Assembly (NCBI RefSeq): GCF_000220835.1 | Contig: NZ_GL985606.1 | Location: 834,376-898,375 of the forward strand | Length of the DNA: 64,000 nucleotides | Source: Actinomyces sp. oral taxon 448 str. F0400 | GTDB lineage: Bacteria > Actinomycetota > Actinomycetes > Actinomycetales > Actinomycetaceae | Direction: 5' to 3' | Shown here: positions 1-9,002 of the stretch, piece after piece | Layout: each line of letters begins with the position of its first letter | Position numbering within the stretch: position 1 is the first letter of the stretch | Position numbers and translations under genes: made by a program | The notes under the pieces: model-generated | Database searches by the model: none | What the model saw: only the letters and a program-made list of their open reading frames with translations | Told to the model about the DNA's origin: nothing

Positions 1-254
1 ACGAACCCCAGACGCCGCAGCCGCAGCGCCGCCAGTTTCTTGTCCGGCAGGGCGGTCAGCTCCTCGCCGTCGAGCTCGACCGTGCCGGCGGTGGGAGGCT
101 CCATGCCGGACAGCACGTGCAGAAGGGTCGATTTTCCCGAGCCCGAAGGGCCCATGATCGCCAGGAACTGGCCGTCGGGGACCGTCAGGTCGATGCCGGC
201 GAGCACCCGGGGCGCGCCCGGGTAGTCCTTGATGACGCCGGTGGCGGTGAGCAT
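1..254 (-). CDS. ABC transporter ATP-binding protein, 3' part outside window
   Basis: This is the ATPase partner of the FtsX-type permease just upstream. About 84 codons are visible before the window edge, so everything after Walker A (signature, Walker B) is missing. Walker A reads GPSGSGKST at about residues 35-43, followed by the [16 protein letters not shown] segment typical of LolD/MacB-type ATPases. The ATG at 254 lies 4 bases after the permease stop, so the two are translationally coupled. By family it should energise extrusion or envelope remodelling by the MacB-like permease. It appears to be the last visible gene of the tetR-MFS-permease-ATPase operon. Confidence 0.88.
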   Translation of the reverse strand, partial: MLTATGVIKDYPGAPRVLAGIDLTVPDGQFLAIMGPSGSGKSTLLHVLSGMEPPTAGTVELDGEELTALPDKKLAALRLRRLGF

Positions 255-258
255 GATG

Positions 259-2658
259 TCACTCCTGTTCGGTGAGGTGGATACGGCTCAGGGCGCGCAG
301 GCCGAATCCGATGGCGGCCAGCGCGCAGGCGAGGACGGCGAGCGGGATTCCCACCCAGCTCACCAGCGGGTCGGGCAGCAGCCGCACACCGGGCGCCCCG
401 AAGGTGCCCAGGATCAGACGCAGGCCGCCCTGCCCGCACAGCTGGGCCGCCACGGCCCCCAGCACGGCGCCCGCCGCGGCGACGACTCCGAAGCGCACGA
501 GGTAGATGCGGGCCAGTTGCGCCCGACTCGCCCCGATGGCCCGCAGGGAGGCGAGCATGCCGCGCTCACGGGTGATGATCAGGGACAGGTTCATCGTCGT
601 GATGACCAGGACCAGGAGGCACCCGGAGGCGACGGCGACCACCGCCGCCGTGCGCAGCTGCCCGGCGAGAGCCCCCATCGTCTCGGCGGCGTACTCGGTC
701 ATGAGAGTGACCTTGGCGCCGGGCAGTACGGCTGACAGGGAGTCGGCGACCGCTGCGGGGTCGGCGTCGTCGGCTACGTCGAGGTAGACGACCTGCCACA
801 TCGGGCTCTGCGAGAGCTCCAGCCGGGTCTTGGCGGTCTTGCCGCCGTTGGTGATGTCCTGGTAGACGCCGCTGACGGTGAGGCTCAGCTCCTGGCCCTC
901 GTCCCTGATCGTCACCTCGTCGCCGACGTCGACCCCCAGCTGGGTGGATTCCCCCACTGACAGTGCGATCTGCTGGTCGGTCGTCGGTGCGGAGCCGCGA
1001 TCGTAGCTGAGGGGGAAGACCTCGTGGTCGCCGGATTCGATGACCACCGTGTCCCACTCGCCGTCGTCCTTGCCCAGCTCGTAGCGATCCGAGGCGAGGA
1101 CGACGCTGCTGCCGATGTCGGTGCGTGCGCTCACGGCGGCCTCGACATCCGCAGTGGTGGTCATTCCATCGCGCACGTCGACGCGCACGTCGGCCTGACC
1201 GACTCCCAGGTAGGTGACGAAGCGCGCGTCCTGAACCGTGGCCAGGATGCTCGCGGGCACCACCGCCGCCACCACGCACAGCCCGACCACCGCCGCCAGC
1301 AGGATGCTGCTGCGCTGCCCGGCTGCGTTCAGTCCCAGACGTGCGGGAGCGCTCAGGCGCGAGGACGTCAGTGCGGGCCGGGTCCGCGGGCCCCGCCGGC
1401 GCGGGGATCGCGTTCGACCCGGCAGGACTCGACGACGTCGGGGGACCGGGGCCCCAGCGGCCGCGCGCAGGGCCTCGACGACGCTGATCCGGTCGATTCG
1501 CGCCAGCATGAACCAGCAGGAGCCCATGACGACGAGCACGCTCAGCAGCGCTCCCCCGACGGGGGCCAGGACCAGGGGGCCGACTCCGTCCGGGCTGCCC
1601 AGGTAGAGCAGGACGGGGCGCTGGAGCACGTTCGTCAGGGGGAGGCAGGCCGCCAGGCCGGCCGTCGCCCCCATGATCGCCAGTGCCGCGTACGTGACGA
1701 GATAGAGCCACCGGATCGAGGCGGTGGGCGCCCCGATCGCCTTGAGCGCCCCGATCTGTCCGAGGTCCTCTTCGAGGGCGGCCAGAAGGGCGAAGCGCAG
1801 AGCCAGGAGCACGACGACGGCGAGTACGCCGGCGACGAGCAGCACCGCCGCGGCCAGCACGAACGTGCTCACGCCGTTCAGGAGGCGGAAGACCGTGGAG
1901 TCGACCATGATGCCGTCGGCGGGCAGGCCCGAGGCGGTGTAGGCGGCCTTGAGCTCCGTGTTCGTCACGCCGTCGGCGCCCAGCAACTCGATGTAGTCCT
2001 CGGCCTCCAGATAAGGGGAGACGGCTTCGTAGTCGGCTGCGGAGACCACCAGCCGCTTGGACGTCGTCAAAGAGGAATTCATCTGCGCGTCGCGGACGAA
2101 GCCCGCCACCGTCAGGTCGAGCTCGACGTCGCCGGCTCTCACGCGCACCGGGTCCCCCACCGCTGCCGTTCCCTGAGCCTGGTAGTACACGGGCAGCCAG
2201 ATCTCCCCGGGCGCCGGGTCGACGCGCCGCCCCGAGGGGTCGACGAGCAGGTCGAAGTGCTCGGGTGAGGTGACCAGTGCCGGCTCCAGGACGGAGTCGG
2301 CCTGGCTGACGCCGTCGATCCACAGCTGGGAGCCCGGCACGGGCAGGGTCGCCATCACCATGTGGTCGGCGACGGCCGGCTCGTCGGCCGCCCAGGCGTC
2401 GACCCGGCTCTCCAGGTCCGCTCGGCAGTCCGCGTCGCAGCTCGAGTCGGAGCCGGATCGTTCGGAGTGGATCTGGACGACATCGGGCGGGTTTGCCTGC
2501 TTCCACAGGGACTCGGTGGCGTCCATGGTGCGGGCGATGAGGGCCGATCCCGCGGCCGACAGCGCCGCGCAGATCGTGATGAGGATGACGAGCGTGGTCG
2601 TCACGGTGCGGGAGCGGCGCAGTTCAGCGCGCCCGAGCCGCAGGAGCAGCCGTGACAT
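259..2658 (-). CDS. FtsX/MacB-type ABC transporter permease
   Basis: A 799-residue permease with duplicated architecture. An N-terminal membrane helix (about residues 18-42) is followed by an extracytoplasmic MacB-like core domain, a three-helix FtsX block (about 270-400), a second amphipathic start (about 450-480), a second extracytoplasmic domain and a C-terminal three-helix FtsX block (about 680-795). This double-FtsX layout is usual for Gram-positive peptide or lipid ABC exporters such as the BceB/MacB-like group. It begins inside the end of the MFS gene (35-base overlap) and is followed after 4 bases by its ATPase. An Arg/Pro-rich linker sits at about residues 400-440. The substrate cannot be read from the sequence; the TetR and MFS neighbours suggest a toxic compound or antimicrobial. 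Confidence 0.9.
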   Translation of the reverse strand: MSRLLLRLGRAELRRSRTVTTTLVILITICAALSAAGSALIARTMDATESLWKQANPPDVVQIHSERSGSDSSCDADCRADLESRVDAWAADEPAVADHMVMATLPVPGSQLWIDGVSQADSVLEPALVTSPEHFDLLVDPSGRRVDPAPGEIWLPVYYQAQGTAAVGDPVRVRAGDVELDLTVAGFVRDAQMNSSLTTSKRLVVSAADYEAVSPYLEAEDYIELLGADGVTNTELKAAYTASGLPADGIMVDSTVFRLLNGVSTFVLAAAVLLVAGVLAVVVLLALRFALLAALEEDLGQIGALKAIGAPTASIRWLYLVTYAALAIMGATAGLAACLPLTNVLQRPVLLYLGSPDGVGPLVLAPVGGALLSVLVVMGSCWFMLARIDRISVVEALRAAAGAPVPRRRRVLPGRTRSPRRRGPRTRPALTSSRLSAPARLGLNAAGQRSSILLAAVVGLCVVAAVVPASILATVQDARFVTYLGVGQADVRVDVRDGMTTTADVEAAVSARTDIGSSVVLASDRYELGKDDGEWDTVVIESGDHEVFPLSYDRGSAPTTDQQIALSVGESTQLGVDVGDEVTIRDEGQELSLTVSGVYQDITNGGKTAKTRLELSQSPMWQVVYLDVADDADPAAVADSLSAVLPGAKVTLMTEYAAETMGALAGQLRTAAVVAVASGCLLVLVITTMNLSLIITRERGMLASLRAIGASRAQLARIYLVRFGVVAAAGAVLGAVAAQLCGQGGLRLILGTFGAPGVRLLPDPLVSWVGIPLAVLACALAAIGFGLRALSRIHLTEQE

Positions 2659-3964
2659 CGGCGTTCACCTCCTCCTGTGGTGCGGGGACCTGCGCCTCGC
2701 GGTCGGCTCTGCCCGGTGCGGGGACTCGGCGCAGGCGGGGTGAGAGGGCCAGCGGGATGAGAGTGAGGGCGCCCAGCCCGCATAGCCCGACCAGCAGCGC
2801 GGTGCCGTGGCCCGCGCCGGTGCCCGTCAGGCGGCCGAGACCGTCGGCGAGGGCGCCGTCGGGGAGCAGGAGCGGTTCGAAGACGCGGTCGGCCAGCGGG
2901 CCCGCGAAGGCGTACGCCAGGAGATAGCCGGTCTGGGTCACCAGCGAGATCAGGCCCCAGGCGCGGCCCTGGTGGTCGTCGGCGATGCGGGTGCGCACGA
3001 CGATCTCGGCGCCCGTGTTGCAGCAGGCCAGCGCCGCGAAGACCAGGAAGGCGCAGGCCGTGAGCGCGGGCGGGGAATCGCTCAGGGGGAGGCCGACCAT
3101 CCCGGCGCCGACCAGGGTCAGGCCGGCGCTGAGCATCATCCAGGGCGCGACGCGGCCCAGTCCCCCGACGATCGCCGCGCCGACGAGCAGACCGCATGCG
3201 GCCACGGACTGGGCGGTTCCGACCTGTCCGACCGCGAAACGCGGCAGGAGCATGGGCGTGAAGAGCACCTGGAGGACGCCGAGGACAACGGTCAGCAGCG
3301 AGGTCAGGATGATGACGGTGCGCACCGCGGGCTCTTCGTGCAGGAGCGCTACGGTGCGGCGCAGCGATCTCATCGCCCCGTCCCCGGTCGGGCGCGGTGC
3401 TCGCCCGCTGGTCGCCATGCGGACGACGAGCGTGCAGGTGACAGTGACGGCGAAGGTGGACACGTCGACCCACAGCACCGCCGTCACTCCGCCGTGAGGC
3501 AGAAGGGCCCCGGCCAGAACGGGGGACAGGAGGAATTTGGAGGCCGAGGCCAGTTGGAGCAGGGACGAGGCGCGGGCGTAGTGCTCGGCGTCGACGAGTT
3601 CGTTGACGCTGGCGCGCAGCGCCGGCTCGGTGAGGCAGGCCAGGCAGGATGAGAACGTCACCCCCGTCAGCACGAGGGCCAGGGAGGGGGCCGGATGGGT
3701 GACGGCTGCGAGCACGATGAGCAGGCCGAGGGCCGATCCGCCGTCTCCCAGCACCATCATGATGCGCCGGTCGTACCGGTCCGCCAGAACACCTGCGGCG
3801 GGGCTGAGTAGGACGATGGGGGCGAAGGCGCCCAGTTGGAGCAGCGCGACCGATGAGGCGGTGCCGAAGGCGGTGAAGGCCCAGACTCCCAGCGCGAAGG
3901 CGGTCATGCCCGAGCCGAGGGAGCTGACGAAAGAGCCGAGAACGAGAACGGAGAGCAGGCGCAC
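2624..3964 (-). CDS. MFS transporter, drug-efflux type
   Basis: A 446-residue membrane protein with about 12 predicted helices and the MFS loop 2-3 motif GVLADRYDRR. It resembles MFS_3/enterobactin-exporter-like and macrolide-efflux-like proteins. The GTG start is chosen because AGGAG stands 5 bases before it, and the gene begins 22 bases after the tetR stop. The 3' end overlaps the ABC permease start. The C-terminal tail is long, charged and Ala-rich, probably cytoplasmic. Having an MFS and an ABC exporter in one TetR operon implies broad export or two related substrates; this is inference from context. Confidence 0.87.
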   Translation of the reverse strand: MRLLSVLVLGSFVSSLGSGMTAFALGVWAFTAFGTASSVALLQLGAFAPIVLLSPAAGVLADRYDRRIMMVLGDGGSALGLLIVLAAVTHPAPSLALVLTGVTFSSCLACLTEPALRASVNELVDAEHYARASSLLQLASASKFLLSPVLAGALLPHGGVTAVLWVDVSTFAVTVTCTLVVRMATSGRAPRPTGDGAMRSLRRTVALLHEEPAVRTVIILTSLLTVVLGVLQVLFTPMLLPRFAVGQVGTAQSVAACGLLVGAAIVGGLGRVAPWMMLSAGLTLVGAGMVGLPLSDSPPALTACAFLVFAALACCNTGAEIVVRTRIADDHQGRAWGLISLVTQTGYLLAYAFAGPLADRVFEPLLLPDGALADGLGRLTGTGAGHGTALLVGLCGLGALTLIPLALSPRLRRVPAPGRADREAQVPAPQEEVNADVTAAPAARAR

Positions 3965-3986
3965 GAGTACTCCTGGATGTCGGGGC

Positions 3987-4583
3987 TCAGGCCCGCACGG
4001 GGTTGAGCAGCAGGGTGAAGGCGTGCATGAGGGCGTCCTGGCGCCGCTCGGAGGTGTCGTCGTCGTCGACGGACGGGAACAGGCCGCCGTCGAGCATGGT
4101 CAGACCCGCCGAGAGGATGACTTCGACGCTGCCCCGTGGATCCGTCGTGCTCAACTCTCCTGCTGCCGCACCCTCTTCGACGAGGCGGGTGAGGATGGGC
4201 ACCAGCCGCGTCCAGGTCTCGGTCATGGCCAGGACGTGGAGGCGGAGGTTCCCGGTGGCGCGGATCTGCTGGGCGAGCTCGATGTCCTCCTGCGGGGCGC
4301 GGGCCGCGCCGACGACGGCGAGGAAGCGGGTCGTGGCGGGCTGCGGGCCGTCGGCCGCGGCCTGCGCGCGCTGGACGATGGCGTCGACGGTGCGCAGGAC
4401 GATGGCGTCGAGGATCGCCTCCTTGCCGGGGAAATGGTGGTAGAGGGTGCCCTTGGCGATGCCGACTGCGGTCAGGACGTCTTCGATGGTGGTCGCCTCG
4501 TACCCCTTGGTGAGGAAGAGGCGGCGGGCGGCGTCGAGGATCTGCTCCTGGCGCGCGGCGGCGTTGAGGTGCTGGGTGGTCAT
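3987..4583 (-). CDS. TetR family transcriptional regulator
   Basis: A 198-residue TetR repressor. The N-terminal HTH spans about residues 10-55 (RQEQILDAARRLFLTKGYEA... then GIAKGTLYHHFPGKEAIL), the canonical TetR_N pattern. The C-terminal ligand domain is unassigned. ATG 4583 is preferred over an in-frame upstream GTG because it places the HTH at the usual position near the N-terminus. It is the first gene of the efflux operon. A near-perfect palindrome 37 bases upstream is the obvious operator, so it probably represses itself and the three exporter genes until a ligand is bound. Confidence 0.92.
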   Translation of the reverse strand: MTTQHLNAAARQEQILDAARRLFLTKGYEATTIEDVLTAVGIAKGTLYHHFPGKEAILDAIVLRTVDAIVQRAQAAADGPQPATTRFLAVVGAARAPQEDIELAQQIRATGNLRLHVLAMTETWTRLVPILTRLVEEGAAAGELSTTDPRGSVEVILSAGLTMLDGGLFPSVDDDDTSERRQDALMHAFTLLLNPVRA

Positions 4584-4619
4584 ATCTTGTCTCTCGGGTC
4601 CGACGACATCTAAAAACAG

Positions 4620-4636
4620 ACCGACCGTCGGTCGGT
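4620..4636. promoter_or_regulatory. Probable TetR operator
   Basis: Perfect 8-bp arms ACCGACCG and CGGTCGGT with a single T between them; imperfect symmetry extends to about 4617-4640. It lies just upstream of tetR in the operon promoter region. ACCGACCG/CGGTCGGT cores are common TetR-family operators. Binding is inferred. Confidence 0.7.
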
Positions 4637-4744
4637 TCTGGAGACAGTATGCCCACACCGCTTCTCGAACGCAAGGCCGGCTTGGCACCCGCGTCAGGCG
4701 CTGCGCACCGGCCGCTCCCACTCCGGCGGGGCGGCCGGGGTCGG

Positions 4745-4791
4745 ACGTGCGAGAGGGCCGGCAGGCGCTGCCTGCCGGCCCTCTCGCACGT
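4745..4791 (-). terminator. Strong stem-loop terminator after the DUF3073 gene
   Basis: A perfect 21-bp inverted repeat (4745-4765 with 4771-4791) closes on a 5-base loop CGCTG. It sits 9 bases past the stop of the DUF3073 gene and separates it from the tetR operon. There is no long T tract, as is common in actinobacteria. Confidence 0.85.
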
Positions 4792-4800
4792 CAGTACGGA

Positions 4801-5031
4801 TTATTTCCGGGGGGTGGTCTTCGCACTATCCGCCTCCGACTCGTCCCAGTCGTCATCGTCGACCGCGTATTTGGCGGCCAGCTGCTCGTAGTCGACCTCG
4901 TCGTCGGTCTCGGGCCCCGACGACGTCGACACGAGCTCTCGCTCGAGTGCCGCATAGTCGGTCTCCGGGCTGAAGTACTTGAGCTTGCGAGCGACTTTGG
5001 TCGCCTTGGCCTTCTGACGGCCGCGCCCCAT
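4801..5031 (-). CDS. DUF3073 family small protein
   Basis: A 76-residue protein. A basic N-terminus (MGRGRQKAKATKVARKLKYF) is followed by SPETDYAALEREL and an acidic C-terminus, which matches the DUF3073 family found almost only in actinobacteria. Function is unknown. The internal ATG at 5031 is chosen over an upstream GTG (5136) because family members start with MGRGRQKAK; the 35 extra residues of the longer frame do not look conserved. The basic/acidic halves suggest a nucleic-acid or ribosome-associated role, but that is a guess. The strong terminator follows directly. Confidence 0.85.
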   Translation of the reverse strand: MGRGRQKAKATKVARKLKYFSPETDYAALERELVSTSSGPETDDEVDYEQLAAKYAVDDDDWDESEADSAKTTPRK

Positions 5032-5213
5032 AGGCTCGACCCCCTCCAACAATCTCTGGGCGCGCACATGGTCGCGCTTCACTTGGGCAAATGTGTCGTG
5101 GGGCAACCGTACAACGAGCACGCGCGTGAGCACCATTCGAGGCCGCCCCCGTGTCCGTGGCGCCGCCCACGCCGAATACGCTCGGGAGGCGCGACGGTGC
5201 GCCGCGGACGGCC

Positions 5214-5555
5214 TCAGTGCCGCAGCAGCCGCCTGAGGAGGACGCCTGCGGCGAGCGCCCCGCCGGCGAGCGCGACCACCCGCGCAAGAGCCCCGGTCTC
5301 GCCGGCCCGGGCATCGTCGACCGCCTCCCGAGCGCGGTCGGCCGCATCCGCGGTGCGCTCGCGCAGACCGGCGACGGCGCCCTCGGCCCGCCCGCGCAGT
5401 TCTCGACCGGCCAGGCGCGCCTGAACCCGCGGGTCCACCCGAGCCGCCAGCTCATCCACGCTGGTCGACAGGGCCTCGCGCTGAGAGCGCAGTCGCGTCT
5501 CGATGTCCTCGGGATCCTTGGGCAGGTCCTCCCTCGCCGCGGCTCGCCCGCTCAC
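5214..5555 (-). CDS. DUF3618-like membrane-associated protein
   Basis: A 113-residue protein. The N-terminal helix carries the DUF3618-type pattern (DPEDIETRLRSQREALSTSVDELAARVDPR). A charged coiled-coil-like region (about residues 45-85) and a C-terminal hydrophobic helix ending RRLLRH follow. The GTG start overlaps the upstream stop (GTGA), so translation is coupled to the preceding gene. These proteins usually accompany holin-like membrane proteins in actinobacteria, as here. Function is unknown. Confidence 0.75.
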   Translation of the reverse strand: MSGRAAAREDLPKDPEDIETRLRSQREALSTSVDELAARVDPRVQARLAGRELRGRAEGAVAGLRERTADAADRAREAVDDARAGETGALARVVALAGGALAAGVLLRRLLRH

Positions 5556-6010
5556 CGGCGCACCGTCCTGAGGACGGCGACCGCGCCGACCCCCGCCAGG
5601 ACCAGGGCCGCACCCGTGACGACGGCCAACGACCCCGGCTCGCCGTCGCGGGCGTCCTGAAGCAGGCGAGTCAGCCGCTCGCGGATTGGGGCGGGGCGCA
5701 GCCCCGCCGCCGCGGCGACGGCCCGCCCGCAGCACGTGCGCTCGACTCCGGCGGAGCCGTGCGCCTCGTGCACCAGCGGGTCGTCCCTCCTCGGATTGGC
5801 GCACGCGGTGAGCCGGGCCGCACCGGTGAGCGTCCGTTCGCGCACCGCCGCGACCGTCTCCTGAGCCGACCGGCGCACCGTCGACGACAGCGCCCTGGGG
5901 GCCAGGCGGGCGGCGAGCAGCTCGACGTCGTCGACCAGCTGGGCGCGCTGAGCGTTCGCAGCGGCCTCGATCGCCTCGGGTGACTCCGGGGAATCCTGCT
6001 GCGGGCTCAC
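5552..6010 (-). CDS. DUF3618-like protein, second copy
   Basis: A 152-residue protein related in layout to its downstream neighbour: an N-terminal PEAIEAAANAQRAQLVDDVELLAARLAPR segment, a charged middle, and a C-terminal hydrophobic helix (VVTGAALVLAGVGAVAVL) ending in basic residues. It begins with GTG overlapping the holin-like gene stop (GTGA) and ends the same way into the next gene. The pair looks like a tandem duplication that diverged. A Cys-containing insert (ERTCCGRAVAAAAG, about residue 90) is unusual for the family. Confidence 0.62.
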   Translation of the reverse strand: MSPQQDSPESPEAIEAAANAQRAQLVDDVELLAARLAPRALSSTVRRSAQETVAAVRERTLTGAARLTACANPRRDDPLVHEAHGSAGVERTCCGRAVAAAAGLRPAPIRERLTRLLQDARDGEPGSLAVVTGAALVLAGVGAVAVLRTVRR

Positions 6011-6468
6011 TGCTGACCACCCCTCTCCAGACCGGAGGCGACAGCCCGCTTGACGGCGTCCACGTCATCCTTCAGCCGCGCCTGCGGGTCCGGCGCGTCG
6101 AGCTTGGCGGCGCTCAGCCTCCTTATGCCCAGCGCGGCCGCCACCGCCGCCACGAGGAGCAGGACGGCGGCGACGATGAGCTCGGCCGCCCATACCGGCA
6201 GGGCCAGGGCGATCAGATCCACGACGGCGCTCAGGATGAATCCGAGGCCGTAGAGCGCCATGATGCCGGCCACGACGAGGAAAGCCGCGCCCGCGCTCAT
6301 GGCCGTCGCCATGCGCACGCCCTTGGCCCTGGCCAGGGCGAGCTCGCTCCTGATCAGGTCCGTGATGTTCTCACAGATGCGGCTGACCAGCTCGCCGATG
6401 CTGGGCTGGCCGGGGCGGGACGCCCCCGAGACGGGCGGCGTGCGAGGTGGTTGGGGTTGTTGGGCCAT
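6007..6468 (-). CDS. Actinobacterial holin-X / phage-holin superfamily III-like membrane protein
   Basis: A 153-residue protein. A Pro/Gln-rich N-terminus is followed by an amphipathic helix (SIGELVSRICENITDLIRSELALARA) and two hydrophobic hairpin helices (about residues 70-95 and 100-125), then a charged tail. This is the layout of the chromosomal Holin-X family (PF07332-like), which is not a phage remnant. ATG 6468 is chosen because GAAGG lies 8 bases upstream; an in-frame start at 6522 lacks support. It leads the three-gene coupled operon with the two DUF3618-like proteins. Confidence 0.75.
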   Translation of the reverse strand: MAQQPQPPRTPPVSGASRPGQPSIGELVSRICENITDLIRSELALARAKGVRMATAMSAGAAFLVVAGIMALYGLGFILSAVVDLIALALPVWAAELIVAAVLLLVAAVAAALGIRRLSAAKLDAPDPQARLKDDVDAVKRAVASGLERGGQQ

Positions 6469-6634
6469 GGGATCGACCTTCGTCCGGAGGAGCACAGACG
6501 CTCGCGGTAGGAGCGTGTGCATGAATGTACCGCCCCCAGAATCTCATACGGCGGGGGTCATCTCACACACGGCGGCCGTCGGCGGGGCGAGACCGGCCGC
6601 GGAGGGAACTGCGGGCGTCGAGTGCGAGACTCGC

Positions 6635-7216
6635 TCAGACGACGGCCCGTCCCTCGATGACCGGGGCGAGCCCACCCAACAGGCCCGCCGTGCGCAGGGT
6701 GCGCAGCTCCAGCGCCGAGAACCCGGCGGACCGGAGGGTCGAGGCCGTCTCCCGCCGCGGGTCGCAGCCGCTGTTGAACCGTCTGGTCGCGGGAGCGATG
6801 AGCCCCTGGATCCGGCGCGCTCCGGACCCGGGCGGCGCTCCCACGTGCTCGAGGAAGACGATGCGCCCCCGCGGACGAACCACCCGCCGCACCTGCGCCA
6901 GGACGCGCTGCGGGTCGTCCACCGAGCACAGCACCATGGAGCAGACGACGGCGTCGACGGACGCGTCCTCCAGGGGGATCTGTTCGGCGCTCGCGGCCAG
7001 GAGCCTGGAGCCGGGCCTGCCGGCGACGGCGCGCTTCAGACGCCGGGAGGGCGCCGGCTCCAGGGCGATCCAGACGGCGTCGCCCGGCAGGAAGGCGGCG
7101 CTGATGCCGGAACCGGCTCCGATATCGAGAACTCTGCCGCTCAAGGATCCCAGGGCCTCGCGGTGCCAGCGCTCCCGCTCCTGCGAGACAGTGCGATCGA
7201 TCCGTTGAATCTCCAC
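6635..7216 (-). CDS. Class I SAM-dependent methyltransferase
   Basis: A 193-residue protein with a Methyltransf_11-type fold. Motif I is VLDIGAGSGISAAFLPG (about residues 26-42), an acidic strand-2 end follows (ALEPAPSRRLKRA), then ASAEQIPLEDASVDAVVCSMVLCSVDDPQRVLAQVRRVV and GRIVFLEHVG, the pattern of small-molecule or lipid O/C-methyltransferases such as the UbiE-like group. The GTG at 7216 is preferred (GGATGG 7-8 bases upstream, and it avoids overlap with the ABC gene end at 7266). The substrate is unknown. Confidence 0.85.
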   Translation of the reverse strand: MEIQRIDRTVSQERERWHREALGSLSGRVLDIGAGSGISAAFLPGDAVWIALEPAPSRRLKRAVAGRPGSRLLAASAEQIPLEDASVDAVVCSMVLCSVDDPQRVLAQVRRVVRPRGRIVFLEHVGAPPGSGARRIQGLIAPATRRFNSGCDPRRETASTLRSAGFSALELRTLRTAGLLGGLAPVIEGRAVV

Positions 7217-7265
7217 GGGGCGCCATCCTAGGCGATTCGGGCCGGTGCGCAGCAGGCGCCGGCGC

Positions 7266-9002
7266 CTACTCCTGGCTCCAGGCCTCCCACAGGCTCGCGT
7301 ACTCACCGCCGAGTGCCACCAGCTGCTCATGCGTGCCCAGCTCCACGATCCTCCCGTCCATGACGACCGCCACCCGATCCGCGTCCTGCGCGGTGTAGAG
7401 CCGGTGGACCACCTCGACGACCGTGCGCCCCGCCAGCGCCGTCGACAGGGTCCGCTCCAGTGCGCGCGCGGAGCGAGGATCGAGCAGCGAGGTCGCCTCG
7501 TCCAGGATGAGCGTGTGCGGGTCCAGCAGCACCAGACGCGCCAGGGCCACCTCCTGGGCCTGGGCGGGGGACAGCGTCAGATGCCCGGAGCCCACCATGG
7601 TGCGCATACCCTCGCCCAGGGCGTCCACCCAGGAATTCGCCCCGATGGCCTCGATGGCGCGGCGGATGGTCCCGTCGTCGGCGTCCGGGCGGCCCAGACG
7701 CACGTTGTCGGCGATGGTGCCGACGAACACGTGGTGCTCCTGAGTCACCAGGGCCACATGCTGGCGCAGCTCGGCCTCGCTCAGATCGGTCAGAGGCACC
7801 CCGCCCACGGTCACCGAGCCGGAGGTGGGCGGATTGATGCCCGCCAGCATGCGTCCCAGCGTCGACTTGCCCGATCCCGAGGGGCCGACGACGGCGAGCC
7901 GCTCGCCCGGCACGAGATCCAGGTCGATGCCGTGGAGCACCTCGACGCCCTGACGGTAGGAGAATCGGACCCCGCGCAGCGCCATACGGGTCCCATCGGG
8001 GACGGCGCCGGTGGGCGTGCGATCATCCCGAACCTCTTCGACCCCCAGGATGCGGGTGAGCGAGGCCTGCGAGACCTGGACGAGGTCGATCCAGAACATG
8101 AGCTGGGCGATGGGTTTGCGCAGCTCCATGGCGTACAGGGACACAGTGGTGATGGCCCCCAGAGTCGCGTGGCCGCGGGCGGCCAGGAAGCCGCCCCAGA
8201 TCAGGATGACGACGACGGGCGAGCGCCAGGCGACATCCAGGACGAGGAACAGGCGCAGCCGCAGACCCGCCGTGTACCGCTCCAGGCCCCACGCCTGCGC
8301 AACGCGGTCCGCGATGACGGCCTCACGGCGCCGCCCGATGCCCAGGGCATCGACAGTCTCGGCATTCTCCACAGTCTCGGTCACCGCCCCGTTGAGCCGG
8401 GCGTGGGCCGCCGATTCCGCCCGGTAGGCGGGCACGGAGATGGGCAGGTACCAGCTCATCATGGCCCACACGGGCGGCACGACGACGAGCAGGCCCGCCG
8501 CCAGAACCGGATCGCTGACGGCGGCCGCCACGATCGTGAACACGATCGTCACCGTGCACACCATGATCTGGGGGACACCCACGCGCACGAGGAATTCGAT
8601 GCGCGAGACGTCATTGGTGGTGCGGCCCACGAGGTCGCCGGTGCCGGCGGACTCCACGGTGCTCAGCGGCAGATGGACGACGCGGGTCATCATGCGCTCG
8701 CGCAGATCGGCGAAGACCGATTCCCCGAGTGTGCGGGCGTACATCTGGGCGAATCGGTTGATGGCGGCGCCCGCGATGGTGACGGCCACGATGACGGCGA
8801 CGACCCCGTCGACGTAGCCGACGGTGCCGGTGCCCTCCGACACCCGAGTGACCAGGCGGCCCAGCAGTTGCGGAGCGACGAGGGTCGCCAGGACCGCGGC
8901 CACCTGGAGGACGAGCACCCATGCGAAGCGCCGCCGGTAGGAGGTCATGATCCCGAAGGTCTTGCGCATGGCGACCCTGCCGGGCGCGACGGGAAGAGCC
9001 AT
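7266..9002 (-). CDS. ABC exporter half-transporter with intact Walker motifs and degenerate signature
   Basis: A 578-residue TMD-NBD protein (six membrane helices in about 25-310, NBD about 335-578). Walker A is GPSGSGKST (373-381), Walker B LILDE (498-502) with the catalytic Glu, and the switch His is H533. The signature is LSPAQ (477-481) instead of LSGGQ. Its partner directly upstream has the opposite pattern, so the dimer should hold one complete ATP site. The ATG overlaps the partner stop (TGATG). The substrate is unknown; the arrangement resembles heterodimeric type IV exporters (BmrCD, TM287/288). Confidence 0.93.
   Translation of the reverse strand: MALPVAPGRVAMRKTFGIMTSYRRRFAWVLVLQVAAVLATLVAPQLLGRLVTRVSEGTGTVGYVDGVVAVIVAVTIAGAAINRFAQMYARTLGESVFADLRERMMTRVVHLPLSTVESAGTGDLVGRTTNDVSRIEFLVRVGVPQIMVCTVTIVFTIVAAAVSDPVLAAGLLVVVPPVWAMMSWYLPISVPAYRAESAAHARLNGAVTETVENAETVDALGIGRRREAVIADRVAQAWGLERYTAGLRLRLFLVLDVAWRSPVVVILIWGGFLAARGHATLGAITTVSLYAMELRKPIAQLMFWIDLVQVSQASLTRILGVEEVRDDRTPTGAVPDGTRMALRGVRFSYRQGVEVLHGIDLDLVPGERLAVVGPSGSGKSTLGRMLAGINPPTSGSVTVGGVPLTDLSEAELRQHVALVTQEHHVFVGTIADNVRLGRPDADDGTIRRAIEAIGANSWVDALGEGMRTMVGSGHLTLSPAQAQEVALARLVLLDPHTLILDEATSLLDPRSARALERTLSTALAGRTVVEVVHRLYTAQDADRVAVVMDGRIVELGTHEQLVALGGEYASLWEAWSQE

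Noticed and set aside
1024-2268. Long open frames antisense to the ABC permease and at many similar places (for example 7245-9116, 19650-21626, 43247-46165)
   Set aside because: They are compositional shadows of high-GC genes on the other strand: Gly/Asp/Arg/His-rich, without family motifs or ribosome sites.
6007-6468. Holin-like protein as evidence of a prophage
   Set aside because: It belongs to the chromosomal holin-X type with DUF3618 partners; no other phage gene is nearby.
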